DNA from: Pedobacter jeongneungensis
Lineage (GTDB): Bacteria; Bacteroidota; Bacteroidia; Sphingobacteriales; Sphingobacteriaceae
Reading direction: 5' to 3'
DNA length: 64,000 nucleotides
Assembly (NCBI RefSeq): GCF_000633455.1
Contig: NZ_AYMG01000028.1
Span: 186,001-250,000 of the forward strand
Made by a program: the position numbers and the translations under genes. Shown here piece after piece: positions 8,786 to 17,506 of the stretch; positions within the stretch are counted from its first letter, which is position 1, and each line of letters starts with the position of its first letter. The notes below the pieces were generated by a model. It saw only the letters and a program-made list of their open reading frames with translations. It did no database searches and was not told the origin of the DNA.

Positions 8786-9335
8786 AATGTTCTATATTTT
8801 TCTTTTTTTTAAAGCCTGATAAACCATTTATCAAGCACGATATAGATATCAAATGATGTGCTTTGTTACCATTTTTAACAGTTATTTTTAAACTATTTTT
8901 TATTGATTCTAAGGCCTTAAAAATGACTCAGGATCGATTAAGAGCAAGATGTCATCTGCAGATGACATTTTACAGAATAACCTAACTGAACACTTCTAAA
9001 GGGCAAAAACTAACCACTTAGGTTTACGCAAATGATAACGGAAATTTTAAATGTATAAATTACAATTAAAGAGAAAAATATGTCCTTTTTTGGACCTATA
9101 CAACTGACCAAATTGGGATACACCAATGAATCAGTTTTACTGATTTTAGATTAAATAAAACTGCCTGATGTAAGTATTTTTTCAGAACAGCGCAGAACCC
9201 AGGTTAATTAAACCCGATTGCACGAATGCCGATTCCTTCAATCGGCAGAAGGAAAAGCGGGACAGGATGCAACCGAAAGGCACAGGAACTTGCTTTTCAA
9301 GTGATTTCAACCACTAAGGCACGAAAACACCAAGT
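8786..9335. other. Gene-free stretch with a perfect palindrome and a dispersed repeat
   Basis: I see no coding region here. At 8949-8968 there is a perfect 20-bp palindrome, ATGTCATCTGCAGATGACAT. At 9208-9265 lies a copy of the TAAACCCGAT...AGCGGGAC element described separately. Near 9308 is the start of a CACTAAGGCACGAAAACACC phrase typical of the CACAGAG-type repeats. Confidence 0.6.
9208..9265 (+). repeat. TAAACCCGAT...AGCGGGAC element, copy 1
   Basis: The ends TAAACCCGAT and AGCGGGAC bracket a hairpin, GCCGATTCCTTCAATCGGC. Minus-strand copies at 16461-16518 and 16769-16828 keep the ends but replace the internal hairpin. Shorter versions occur in each unit of the tandem array at 57981-59118. 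Confidence 0.6.
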
Positions 9336-9557
9336 TTAAATGCCTATTTCTAAACGATATTCTTGTTGTAATTCAAAAAGGCATTTGGCGCAGAGACAGC
9401 CATCGTACAGTTCGGATATGTATTGTACTTCGTTAATGCTGAGTTGCACCACGCTGCACTGGCATTTGGTATATGAATTTGCCTTGCACTCAATAGCACT
9501 GTTGCATCGCTCGCAAGGAATGATTTCGTGTTTGGCGCTATGGATGTGTGAAGACAT
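9336..9557 (-). CDS. Small cysteine-rich CWC-family protein
   Basis: The 73-residue protein has cysteines arranged as CERC (15-18), C24, CQC (32-34) and then CLCAKC near residue 55, the pattern of the 'Cysteine-rich CWC' family. A metal-binding fold is likely but the function is unknown. A TTG at 9569 would add four residues; I prefer the ATG at 9557. It lies downstream of nrdA, separated by a terminator hairpin, so it is probably transcribed on its own. Confidence 0.75.
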   Translation of the reverse strand: MSSHIHSAKHEIIPCERCNSAIECKANSYTKCQCSVVQLSINEVQYISELYDGCLCAKCLFELQQEYRLEIGI

Positions 9558-9664
9558 TTTAAAGTTCAATTGTTCATTAGTTCATTAGTCATTAGTGAAA
9601 TCGCTATTGGCATTTGGCAAAGCCAATGGCTGATGAATTAATGAACCTATACAAAAGTAATTAC

Positions 9665-9701
9665 AAAAAATAAGGTTTTGAGCGTTTGCCCAAAACCTTA
9701 C
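9665..9701 (-). terminator. Terminator of the nrdBA operon
   Basis: On the minus strand AAGGTTTTG pairs with CAAAACCTT across a 10-nt loop and is followed by ATTTTTTG. It lies about 60 nt after the nrdA stop. Confidence 0.75.
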
Positions 9702-9731
9702 TTAATTTTGAATATTTAATCGGCAAGCAGG

Positions 9732-9762
9732 CCTTAAACCTTCCGCCTTCCTACCCTCTACC
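9732..9762 (-). repeat. Stop-proximal GCGGAAGGTTTAAGG repeat, copy 2
   Basis: Directly after the nrdA TAA the minus strand reads GGTAGAGGGTAGGAAGGCGG then AAGGTTTAAGG. Confidence 0.7.
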
Positions 9763-12147
9763 TTATCCTGAGCAGCTAATGCAGCCTTCTTCCATCGAAC
9801 AAACTGGTCCGTCAACGATTTCTTCTGCAACCTGATCCTGTGTCATCTCAGCTGGGATAACGGCTTCGATTGCTTTACCGCCCTGATTTTCTACCGTAAA
9901 TTTAACCGCTTGCGAAGCTGCTTGTGTACGTAAATAATACATACCGGTTTTCAAACCTTTCTCCCATGCATAGAAGTGCATTGAAGTTAATTTTGAAGTA
10001 TTTGGCGCGTTTACGAACAAGTTTAACGATTGCGACTGGCAAATATAGGCACCACGATCGGCAGCCATATCGATGATGTTACGCATCTTGATCTCCCAAA
10101 CGGTTTTGTATAATTCTTTGATGTAATCAGGAATCGTATCAATTGCCTGGATTGAACCGTTAGCCAATATGATCTGGTTTTTCATATCGTTGTTCCACAA
10201 ACCTAACGCTACTAAATCTTTCAACAAGTGTTTGTTTACCACTACAAACTCTCCACTTAATACACGGCGGGTGTAAATGTTTGAAGTATAGGGCTCGAAA
10301 CATTCATTGTTGCCTAAAATCTGAGAAGTAGATGCAGTTGGCATTGGCGCAACCAATAACGAATTATACACACCATCTTTAACTACCTTCTTGCGTAATG
10401 CATTCCAGTCCCAACGGCCGCTATCTGGTGTAACATTCCATAAATCGAACTGGAATTTACCTTTTGATAAAGGAGAGCCTTTAAATGTTTGGTAAGGACC
10501 ATTTTTCACAGCCAAATCATGCGAAGCAGTCATTGAAGCGAAATAAATGGTTTCAAAAATGTCTTTATTTAAACGTTTCGCCTCATCACTTTCGAAAGGT
10601 AAACGCATTAAGATAAAAGCATCAGCCAAACCTTGTACACCTAAACCAACCGGACGGTGACGCATGTTTGAATTTTCTGCTTCCTGTACAGGATAATAGT
10701 TATGATCGATGATTTTATTCAGGTTTAAAGTAGCCTGATAAGTTACATCGTATAATTTTTGGTGATCGAAAGCACCGTTGATTACGAAACGAGGCAAAGC
10801 CAGTGAAGCTAAGTTACAAACGGCAACTTCATCTTTAGAAGTATACTCGATAATTTCGGTACACAGGTTAGAACTTTTAATGGTACCTAAGTTCTGCTGG
10901 TTAGATTTGCTGTTCGCTGCATCTTTAAACAACATGTATGGTGTACCGGTTTCAATTTGCGAATCTAAGATGGCAAACCAAAGTTCCTGTGCTTTAACGG
11001 TTCTGCGTCCACGGCCTTCAACTTCATATTTAGTATAAAGGGCTTCAAACTCAGCTCCGAAACAATCGGCTAAACCTGGTGCTTCGTGTGGACAGAATAA
11101 GGTCCAATCGCCATTATCTTTAACACGTTGCATAAACAAATCGTTAATCCAAAGGGCATAGAATAAATCGCGCGCACGCATTTCTTCTTTACCATGGTTT
11201 TTACGTAAGTCTAAGAATTCGAAAACATCTGCATGCCAAGGCTCTAAATAAATAGCAAAGGCACCTTTACGCTTACCTCCACCCTGATCTACATAACGTG
11301 CAGTATCGTTAAATACGCGTAACATTGGGATAATACCGTTACTTGTACCGTTTGTACCACCAATATATGAACCCGTTGCACGGATATTGTGGATACTTAA
11401 ACCGATACCACCTGCACTTTGCGAAATTTTAGCAGTTTGCTTCAAAGTATCGTAAATACCTTCAATACTATCATCCTGCATGGTTAACAAGAAACATGAC
11501 GACATTTGAGGTTTTGGTGTAGCGGCATTGAACAAAGTTGGTGTAGCATGTGTAAACCAACGCTCACTCATTAAATTGTAGGTTTTGATCGCACTCTCGA
11601 TATCTTCTTTGTGGATACCAACAGAAACACGCATAAACAAATGTTGCGGGCGCTCTACAATCTGACCGTTAACTTTTAAGAGGTAAGATTTTTCTAAAGT
11701 TTTGAAACCGAAATAATCGAAACCGAAATCGCGGTCGTAAATGATAGAACTATCTAAAATATCTTTATTTTTTTCTATAATCTCAAAAACATCATCGGCA
11801 ATAAGCGGAGCCGCTTTCTGTGCTTTCGGGTCGAAATATTCGTACAACATTTTCATCGTACCCGAGAATGACTTAGTGGTGTTTTTATGCAAGTTCGAAA
11901 CCGCTATACGCGATGCCAGCAAAGCATAATCAGGGTGCTTGGTCGTTAACGATGCAGCAGTTTCAGCAGCAAGGTTATCCAGCTCCGAAGTGGTTACCCC
12001 GTCATATAAACCTTCGATTACCTTTTTGGCCACATCGATCGGGTCTACAAGGTCTGAATTTAAACTATAGCACAACTTTTGAATACGGGCTGTGATTTTG
12101 TCAAATTGCACCGCTTCTTTGCGGCCATCTCTTTTTAGTACGAACAT
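9763..12147 (-). CDS. nrdA: Ribonucleoside-diphosphate reductase, class Ia alpha subunit
   Basis: The 794-residue subunit reduces ribonucleoside diphosphates to deoxyribonucleotides. An ATP-cone spans about residues 1-90 (starting MFVLKRDGRKE), which implies allosteric dATP control. The redox cysteines are visible in SSCFLLTM, in SSNLCTEI, and as a C-terminal pair in GCISCSG that takes electrons from thioredoxin. The length is normal. It follows nrdB by 155 bp on the same strand, a gap filled with AGTATCGAGT-type repeats, so the two are probably one operon. A repeat abuts the stop codon. Confidence 0.96.
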   Translation of the reverse strand: MFVLKRDGRKEAVQFDKITARIQKLCYSLNSDLVDPIDVAKKVIEGLYDGVTTSELDNLAAETAASLTTKHPDYALLASRIAVSNLHKNTTKSFSGTMKMLYEYFDPKAQKAAPLIADDVFEIIEKNKDILDSSIIYDRDFGFDYFGFKTLEKSYLLKVNGQIVERPQHLFMRVSVGIHKEDIESAIKTYNLMSERWFTHATPTLFNAATPKPQMSSCFLLTMQDDSIEGIYDTLKQTAKISQSAGGIGLSIHNIRATGSYIGGTNGTSNGIIPMLRVFNDTARYVDQGGGKRKGAFAIYLEPWHADVFEFLDLRKNHGKEEMRARDLFYALWINDLFMQRVKDNGDWTLFCPHEAPGLADCFGAEFEALYTKYEVEGRGRRTVKAQELWFAILDSQIETGTPYMLFKDAANSKSNQQNLGTIKSSNLCTEIIEYTSKDEVAVCNLASLALPRFVINGAFDHQKLYDVTYQATLNLNKIIDHNYYPVQEAENSNMRHRPVGLGVQGLADAFILMRLPFESDEAKRLNKDIFETIYFASMTASHDLAVKNGPYQTFKGSPLSKGKFQFDLWNVTPDSGRWDWNALRKKVVKDGVYNSLLVAPMPTASTSQILGNNECFEPYTSNIYTRRVLSGEFVVVNKHLLKDLVALGLWNNDMKNQIILANGSIQAIDTIPDYIKELYKTVWEIKMRNIIDMAADRGAYICQSQSLNLFVNAPNTSKLTSMHFYAWEKGLKTGMYYLRTQAASQAVKFTVENQGGKAIEAVIPAEMTQDQVAEEIVDGPVCSMEEGCISCSG

Positions 12148-12235
12148 ATTTTATGAGATTTTTAGTTAATATTTAGTAGCGAGTTTCAAGTATCAAGACT
12201 TAATCATCACTTTATATTTTTGTTATTTATTTAAT

Positions 12236-12302
12236 TAGTATCGAGTAACTAGTATCGAGTAGCAAGATTAAACCTCCTGCCTTCTACCTTTAACCCTCTA
12301 CC
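12236..12302. repeat. nrdB-nrdA intergenic repeats
   Basis: AGTATCGAGTAAC and AGTATCGAGTAGC form a short tandem at 12236-12266. At 12268-12302 comes copy 3 of the stop-proximal repeat, reading GGTAGAGGGTTAAAGGTAGA then AGGCAGGAGGTTTAA on the minus strand, directly after the nrdB TAA. Confidence 0.7.
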
Positions 12303-13274
12303 TTAAAAGTCTTCATCTAAAGAAAACGCCTGTTTATTATTATCAGCAGAAGTTAATACACCGCTTTTTTGATAATCACCAACACGTTTTTCGAAGAAAT
12401 TGGTTTTACCCTGCAATGAAATCATTTCCATAAAGTCGAATGGATTGGTTGCATTGTAGATTTTTTTGTAACCTAGCTCCTGTAACCATCTGTCGGCTAC
12501 AAACTCAATATATTGACTCATTAATTTTGCATTCATACCAATTAGCGCCACTGGCAAGGCATCGGTAATAAATTCTTTTTCAATTTCAACCGCATCGCTG
12601 ATGATACCATGAACTGCTTCTTCACTTAATTTATTGCTCAACATACTGTACAATAAACAAGCAAATTCGCAGTGAGAACCTTCATCTCTAGAGATCAACT
12701 CGTTACTGAAAGTTAATCCCGGCATTAAACCACGTTTTTTTAACCAGAAAATAGAGCAGAAACTTCCGCTAAAGAAAATACCTTCAACTGCAGCAAAAGC
12801 GACTAAACGTTCTGCAAAAGTTCCATTTTCGATCCAGCGTAAGGCCCACTCCGCTTTCCTTTTTACTGCTGGAACAGTATCGATGGCGTGGAACAAACGG
12901 TCTTTTTCTTCAGGATCTTTAATATAAGTATCGATTAACAGGGCGTAAGTTTCGGCATGAATGTTCTCCATCATGATCTGGAAACCGTAAAAACAACGTG
13001 CTTCTGGCAATTGAACTTCGCTCATGAAATTTACTGCAAGGTTTTCGTTCACAATACCATCACTAGCAGAAAAGAAAGCAAGGATGTGAGAAATGAAATG
13101 TCTTTCGCCGTCATTTAAATTATCCCAGTGTTTCTGGTCGTCAGAAAGATCAATCTCTTCTGCAGTCCAAAAACTAGCTTCGGTCTTTTTATACATTTCC
13201 CAAATTGCCGGGTATTTAATCGGCAAAAGCACAAATCTGTCTTTGTTTTCTTGTAGTAATAATTCCTGTTCCAT
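12303..13274 (-). CDS. nrdB: Ribonucleoside-diphosphate reductase, beta subunit
   Basis: The 323-residue subunit carries the di-iron centre and tyrosyl radical for NrdA. ENIHAETY places Glu103, His106 and Tyr110 with exactly the spacing of E. coli Glu115, His118 and Tyr122, so this is a tyrosyl-radical class Ia protein rather than a radical-free variant. SRDEGSHCEFA supplies the second metal-binding segment. The gene comes first in the order nrdB-nrdA. Confidence 0.95.
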   Translation of the reverse strand: MEQELLLQENKDRFVLLPIKYPAIWEMYKKTEASFWTAEEIDLSDDQKHWDNLNDGERHFISHILAFFSASDGIVNENLAVNFMSEVQLPEARCFYGFQIMMENIHAETYALLIDTYIKDPEEKDRLFHAIDTVPAVKRKAEWALRWIENGTFAERLVAFAAVEGIFFSGSFCSIFWLKKRGLMPGLTFSNELISRDEGSHCEFACLLYSMLSNKLSEEAVHGIISDAVEIEKEFITDALPVALIGMNAKLMSQYIEFVADRWLQELGYKKIYNATNPFDFMEMISLQGKTNFFEKRVGDYQKSGVLTSADNNKQAFSLDEDF

Positions 13275-13729
13275 ACGCTGATGTTTTTAATTCTAATTTT
13301 TTTAACAGAGCCGACAAAGGCACGCATCCATCAATTTTATATGATGATTGTAATGTCTTTTATCAAAACGCTGTTGTGAAAGTGCTAACCCTATTGCCTG
13401 ACAAACAACTGAGTTTTTAGTTAGGAAAATTTAAAATTACAATCGGGATGATGTACGCATAAATTACTAAAAACTAAGCTTTTATATTTGTTTTCAAGCG
13501 CAAGAAGTTAAAGAACTTTGTTAAACAAATATATATACGGTGGCCGTTTTTTGTGAACCAAAGTTGTTAACACCCTGCCCTATTGCTGGGGAAAAACGAT
13601 CAGCCAAATATCATTTTCAAGCGAAAAAAAAGCTAATCGTTTCTTTTAAAGGGTTTAGCAAACAAAAATGAGTGTTAATAACTTAAATTTGAGGGGTGTA
13701 ATAAGCCCGAAATAGAGCTAAAAAGAGTA
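13275..13729. other. Gene-free stretch upstream of nrdB
   Basis: I see no coding region. On the minus strand a TATATTTG at 13526-13533 resembles a -7 element, with a TTTG about 25 nt upstream, which is too far for a confident promoter. I did not find a convincing NrdR box pair, although AACAAATATATATACGG is AT-rich in the right way. The long leader (about 250 nt) is unexplained. Confidence 0.4.
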
Positions 13730-14110
13730 TTACTCAACAGTATAACTAAGACTTACTTTAGCTATGCCTTTACGGTAGATACCAATCTGTTTTGCAGCAC
13801 GTTCAGACAAATCTATCGCAAGTTTTTTGGAGTATGGGCCACGGTCGTTTACCTTTACTATTACCGATTTTCCATTATCGGGATTGGTTACGGTAACCAG
13901 GGTACCCATTGGTAGTGTGCGATGGGCAGCTGTTAGTTTTTTAGCCCGGTATTTGGCACCGCTAGTGGTACGTCGACCTTCGAATTTTCTGTGATAATAA
14001 GTAGCGAGAACTGTTTTTTTGATACTATCCGGCTCATTTGATTGATCGGGATTTTGTGCTTTGACCTGCAGAAACAGAAAACAAAAACTTAATAACAGAA
14101 GATACTTCAT
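13730..14110 (-). CDS. RlpA-like double-psi beta-barrel protein, secreted
   Basis: The 126-residue protein has a signal peptide ending near residue 18 (VKA|Q). The single DPBB domain of the RlpA family follows, with YYHRKFEGRRTTSG, the RTLPMGT motif and VNDRGPY. RlpA proteins act on or bind glycan strands of peptidoglycan; some are lytic transglycosylases acting on naked strands. No SPOR domain is present, so this is the short form. It is probably transcribed alone, from a -7 element just upstream. Confidence 0.87.
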   Translation of the reverse strand: MKYLLLLSFCFLFLQVKAQNPDQSNEPDSIKKTVLATYYHRKFEGRRTTSGAKYRAKKLTAAHRTLPMGTLVTVTNPDNGKSVIVKVNDRGPYSKKLAIDLSERAAKQIGIYRKGIAKVSLSYTVE

Positions 14111-14136
14111 AGGCTAAATTTTCTTTATCGAGCCTG

Positions 14137-14144
14137 CAAATATA
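14137..14144 (-). promoter_or_regulatory. Putative -7 element of the rlpA-like gene
   Basis: TATATTTG on the minus strand fits TAnnTTTG and would give a leader of about 20 nt. The -33 region is not clear (TTG lies 17 nt upstream). Confidence 0.45.
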
Positions 14145-14198
14145 AGCATTTAGTTTATAATCAATAATTTGTGGAAAAACAGCCTGATTTTGTGCATT

Positions 14199-14232
14199 AA
14201 AAAAGGCGTACAGCTTATCGCCGTACGCCTCT
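14199..14232 (-). terminator. Terminator of msrB
   Basis: On the minus strand AGGCGTAC pairs with GTACGCCT around GGCGATAAGCT, followed by TTTTTT, about 25 nt after the msrB stop. Confidence 0.8.
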
Positions 14233-14254
14233 ACCTAACCCTACTATACCCACC

Positions 14255-14758
14255 TTATTTTTGATCTGGCACGAAATTCATAGAGATTGAATTTACACAA
14301 TGACGGGTGTCTTTATTGGTAAATCCCTCGCCTAAAAATACGTGACCAAGATGCGCGCCACAATTGGCGCAAACTATTTCTGTACGCGATCCATCTGCAT
14401 CAGGAATACGCTTTACTGCGCCTTTAATTTCGTCATCAAAAGCAGGCCATCCGCAATGTGCGTCAAACTTACTTTCCGAACGGTATAGTGCAGCATTACA
14501 ACGTTTACAGGTATAAGTTCCTTTATCTGTTGTATGTTCGTATTTACCTGTACCTGGGTATTCAGTACCTTTATTTACAATTACTCTTTCTTCTTCGGGT
14601 GTTAATGGATTCCAGTTCATTTTCTTCTTTGGTATGATTTGTTCTGTTTCCTTCGATTGTTTTACCTCTTTCTTATCCTGTTTTTGGGCACAAGCAGAAA
14701 GACCTGTTATTAAAACAACAGCAGAAATCAAAAATAGTTTATTTAACATCGTTTTCAT
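14255..14758 (-). CDS. msrB: Peptide-methionine (R)-S-oxide reductase, lipoprotein
   Basis: The 167-residue protein has a lipobox LSAC with Cys23 and the MsrB domain at about 48-165. Two CxxC pairs, Cys84/Cys87 and Cys130/Cys133, bind zinc. HCGWPAF and the catalytic Cys154 in RHCVNS are intact. It reduces methionine-R-sulfoxide in proteins. The lipoprotein signal places it at the membrane facing the periplasm, implying repair of envelope proteins. No MsrA is nearby. Confidence 0.93.
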   Translation of the reverse strand: MKTMLNKLFLISAVVLITGLSACAQKQDKKEVKQSKETEQIIPKKKMNWNPLTPEEERVIVNKGTEYPGTGKYEHTTDKGTYTCKRCNAALYRSESKFDAHCGWPAFDDEIKGAVKRIPDADGSRTEIVCANCGAHLGHVFLGEGFTNKDTRHCVNSISMNFVPDQK

Positions 14759-15196
14759 ATATCAATATACGCTATAGATTCTATTTTGGTTCGCTGGTTT
14801 AAGGGAATCACATTCTATTTACAGAATAATGATAAATGTGTCTTTCTAGTTTGGAATTAGCAGTTGGGAGTTTTCAGTTTTAGGCGCAGAACCTCAACCT
14901 GACAAAGTTTGATGAGTATTGTCTTTTGTGCTGTCCCTCTCCTGGAAGAGAAGGATACAAAGTAGGTGCTTTTAACCGATAGTTCATATCATTGGGTGCT
15001 TCGTGTCTTTGTGGTCAATAATTTTATACGACATAACAAATTCTTTTAACCTCATAGTTTTTAATAACCTTCTAATTAATGCTTTTACTTTTGCTGCTTT
15101 GGGTTACACTTGCCGATCCCAAAAAGGCCTCTCCTGCAGGAGAGGAATGCACAAGCCCACCCCAACCTCTTCCTTTCATAGGGTGAGGTTAAAAAC
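14759..15196. other. Gene-free stretch with repeat fragments
   Basis: No coding region is supported. The stretch contains CTCTCCTGGAAGAGAAGG near 14936, CTCTCCTGCAGGAGAGG near 15129 (a palindrome with CTGCAG at its centre) and text like CCCACCCCAACCTCTTCC, all of a kind that recurs between genes here. Confidence 0.5.
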
Positions 15197-15230
15197 AAAA
15201 AAGCGTCCCGAAACTAATCGAAACGCTTTT
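15197..15230 (-). terminator. Terminator of sucD
   Basis: On the minus strand AAAGCGT pairs with ACGCTTT around a TTCGATTAGTTTCGGG loop and is followed by a T run, 20-50 nt after the sucD stop. Confidence 0.75.
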
Positions 15231-15251
15231 ATATAATGAGAATTTTAAATC

Positions 15252-16124
15252 TTATTTTGCTAATTCTTCTGCCATTGCAGCACCGATTTCAGCAGGACTT
15301 TCTACTACACGGATACCACACTCACGCATGATTTTCATTTTTGCAGCTGCAGTATCATCAGCACCGCCAACAATAGCACCAGCGTGGCCCATTCTACGTC
15401 CCGGAGGCGCAGTTTGACCAGCGATGAAGCCAACAACAGGTTTAGTACCGTGTTCTTTGATCCAGCGTGCAGCTTCAGCTTCCATTCCACCACCAATTTC
15501 ACCAATCATGATGATACCGTGAGTTTCAGGATCGTTCATTAATAATTTTACCGCTTCTACAGTTGGCGTTCCGATAATCGGGTCACCACCGATACCGATC
15601 GCAGTAGTGATACCTAAACCAGCTTTAACCACCTGATCTACTGCTTCGTAAGTTAAAGTTCCTGATTTAGAAACCACACCTACATGACCTTTTTTGAAGA
15701 TAAAACCTGGCATGATACCAATTTTAGCCTCATCAGCAGTAATTACACCCGGGCAGTTAGGGCCGATAAGCGTAACATCGCGGTCAGCAATATATTCTTT
15801 AACCTGAATCATATCCTTTGTAGGGATACCTTCGGTAATACAAACAATAACTTTAATACCACCTTCGGCAGCTTCCATAATTGCATCAGCAGCAAAAGCC
15901 GGTGGTACGAAAATGATAGATACATTTGCACCCGTTTTATCAACGGCATCTTTAACAGTATTAAAAACAGGCTTTTCTAAATGCAATTGCCCACCTTTGC
16001 CAGGCGTTACACCACCAACTACGTTTGTACCATAGGCCAGCATCTGCTCAGCGTGGTAAGTTCCTTCGTTTCCGGTAAAACCCTGAACGATAACCTTAGA
16101 ATCTTTATTTACTAAAACGCTCAT
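15252..16124 (-). CDS. sucD: Succinyl-CoA ligase, alpha subunit
   Basis: The 290-residue subunit has the CoA-binding Rossmann region (GFTGNEGTYHAEQ), GPNCPGV, and the phosphohistidine His247 in GRRMGHAGAIVGG. With SucC it interconverts succinyl-CoA and succinate in the TCA cycle with substrate-level phosphorylation. The sucC gene is not adjacent; upstream is repeat-rich DNA. The gene is therefore a single transcription unit with its own very good promoter and terminator. Confidence 0.96.
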   Translation of the reverse strand: MSVLVNKDSKVIVQGFTGNEGTYHAEQMLAYGTNVVGGVTPGKGGQLHLEKPVFNTVKDAVDKTGANVSIIFVPPAFAADAIMEAAEGGIKVIVCITEGIPTKDMIQVKEYIADRDVTLIGPNCPGVITADEAKIGIMPGFIFKKGHVGVVSKSGTLTYEAVDQVVKAGLGITTAIGIGGDPIIGTPTVEAVKLLMNDPETHGIIMIGEIGGGMEAEAARWIKEHGTKPVVGFIAGQTAPPGRRMGHAGAIVGGADDTAAAKMKIMRECGIRVVESPAEIGAAMAEELAK

Positions 16125-16144
16125 GTATCAATATTTTTTTTGTG

Positions 16145-16175
16145 CAAAGCTAATATTATTGAACTGGAATTCAAA
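16145..16175 (-). promoter_or_regulatory. sucD promoter, Bacteroidota sigma-A type
   Basis: On the minus strand TTTG (16172-16175), 19 nt, then TAGCTTTG (16145-16152) match the -33/-7 consensus TTTG-N19-TAnnTTTG exactly. The leader would be about 15 nt. Confidence 0.8.
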
Positions 16176-16289
16176 CCTAAAACCATATTATTTAGTCCGT
16201 TTTTTCAGGAAAATGTAAGGATTCGTTACTTTGATGAAGAAAGGCCAAAACAGGAAGACTAAAGACCAAAGCGGAAAGACAAAAGTTAA

Positions 16290-16860
16290 AAGCACGAGGT
16301 AACAAAGCTTGACCTTTCTCGGCACCACATCGGAAGCATACCTTTCGGTATAAACCTAAGGGACAGGACCCCAACCTAAGCACTACAAGCCGCCCCTTTT
16401 CAAATAAAAATATGATTTATCAAGACGAAGGAATCGACTTCCGGTTCTTTTGGAGAACTTCAGTCCCGCTCTCCGTTCTTTCCGATGAAGAATCTGAACC
16501 ACTTCGATCGGGTTTAGGGAACAAAAGTCGGCTGTTCTTGGCACCACATCAGGAGCAAGCCTTCGGTATAAACCTGACAGGAACGGGCATCCCGATTTAA
16601 GCACTATTCTTCTGTTTTTATGGTGTGCTTGCTTGTTTCACAGGTTTCATCGGGATAAAGTGGATGGCAGGGCTTCAAAGGCCAAGAACCACAGTGCATT
16701 CGTTTTCAAATCAAAAATATTGACATTTAAGATTAGGAAATGAGCAGTTTAGCACTTTTCGGATATTACAGTCCCGCTCTTCGTTCCTTCTGGTGAAAAA
16801 CCAGAACCACTTCGATCGGGTTTAGTAACAAAGTTTGGATGCTTGTGGCAACATCCCGTC
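16290..16860. repeat. Degenerate repeat cluster between sucD and the cupin gene
   Basis: GTAACAAAGCTTGAC (16296), GGAACAAAAGTCGGC (16518) and GTAACAAAGTTTGGA (16825) begin related segments. GGCACCACATC and CGGTATAAACCT occur twice, at 16320-16360 and 16538-16578, 218 bp apart. Two inverse copies of the TAAACCCGAT...AGCGGGAC element lie at 16461-16518 and 16769-16828. No gene is supported; the short frames here read through the repeats. Confidence 0.65.
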
Positions 16861-16921
16861 AAAACGCTTAAATTTACTTTTAAAGCGGAAAGACCAAAGC
16901 AAAAAGTTAAATCATATCAAG

Positions 16922-17347
16922 ATGAGAAAATCCATATTAGTTTTAATCGTTATTACTGCAATCTTCATTTCGTTTAAAGCATCTGCACAAAATACCGATA
17001 CCACTAAATATATCCTTCAAAACGATGCTGAAGTAGCAAAAGAAGAACCCGGCACGCACAATGGCGGAGGCAAGACCATTGGTTTCAACTTTTTTGCTGA
17101 GGCCAAAAACCTCAAAACGGTATTCAAAAAAAGGACTTTAAAACCGGGCTCATCTATCGGTTACCATCTGCAAAAAGAAGATGAAATTTATTATGTGATC
17201 AGCGGAAACGGCACTATGCAAATGAATGGAAAAACCTTTGCGGTTAAGCCTGGCGATGCGATTTTAACCCGTCCGGGCAGTTCGCATGGTATAACACCCA
17301 ATGCAGAGAATGATTTGGTTATTTTGATTGTTTATGAGAAGAAATAA
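16922..17347 (+). CDS. Secreted cupin-domain protein
   Basis: The 141-residue protein has a signal peptide (ending ASA|Q) and a single cupin barrel with GYHLQKEDEIYYVISGNG and PGDAILTRPGSSHG. These carry histidine and glutamate positions typical of a metal-binding small cupin. An in-frame start 87 nt upstream would add an unrelated repeat-coded N-terminus, so I use the ATG directly before the signal peptide. The substrate is unknown. It is isolated on the plus strand, with a strong terminator after it. Confidence 0.8.
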   Translation: MRKSILVLIVITAIFISFKASAQNTDTTKYILQNDAEVAKEEPGTHNGGGKTIGFNFFAEAKNLKTVFKKRTLKPGSSIGYHLQKEDEIYYVISGNGTMQMNGKTFAVKPGDAILTRPGSSHGITPNAENDLVILIVYEKK

Positions 17348-17414
17348 GGTTCGATGACCAAATCGCAAAGTTCAATCACCAAATTTTAATGTTCAAACTT
17401 AACCAACTGTAAAC

Positions 17415-17460
17415 AATAAAGCCGGATTAAAAATTAATCCGGCTTTATTATATTTTTTTT
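17415..17460. terminator. Bidirectional terminator between the cupin gene and rlmF
   Basis: AATAAAGCCGGATTAA and TTAATCCGGCTTTATT form a 16-bp stem with a three-base loop, followed by a T run on the plus strand. It can serve the convergent cupin and rlmF genes. Confidence 0.9.
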
Positions 17461-17506
17461 TAACGATCGCTGGTCGACTAAAAACTCATGACTTTGGACT
17501 CAAGAC

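Noticed and set aside
9665..13274. A possible three-gene operon nrdB-nrdA-CWC
   Set aside because: A good terminator hairpin at 9665-9701 separates nrdA from the cysteine-rich gene.
13500..13562. NrdR-box-like sequence upstream of nrdB
   Set aside because: Only one loosely matching AT-rich stretch was seen; NrdR sites normally come in pairs with a fixed spacing.
16192..16604. Two adjoining short minus-strand frames
   Set aside because: They lie in the degenerate repeat cluster, share repeat-coded peptides and start upstream-free in the sucD promoter region.
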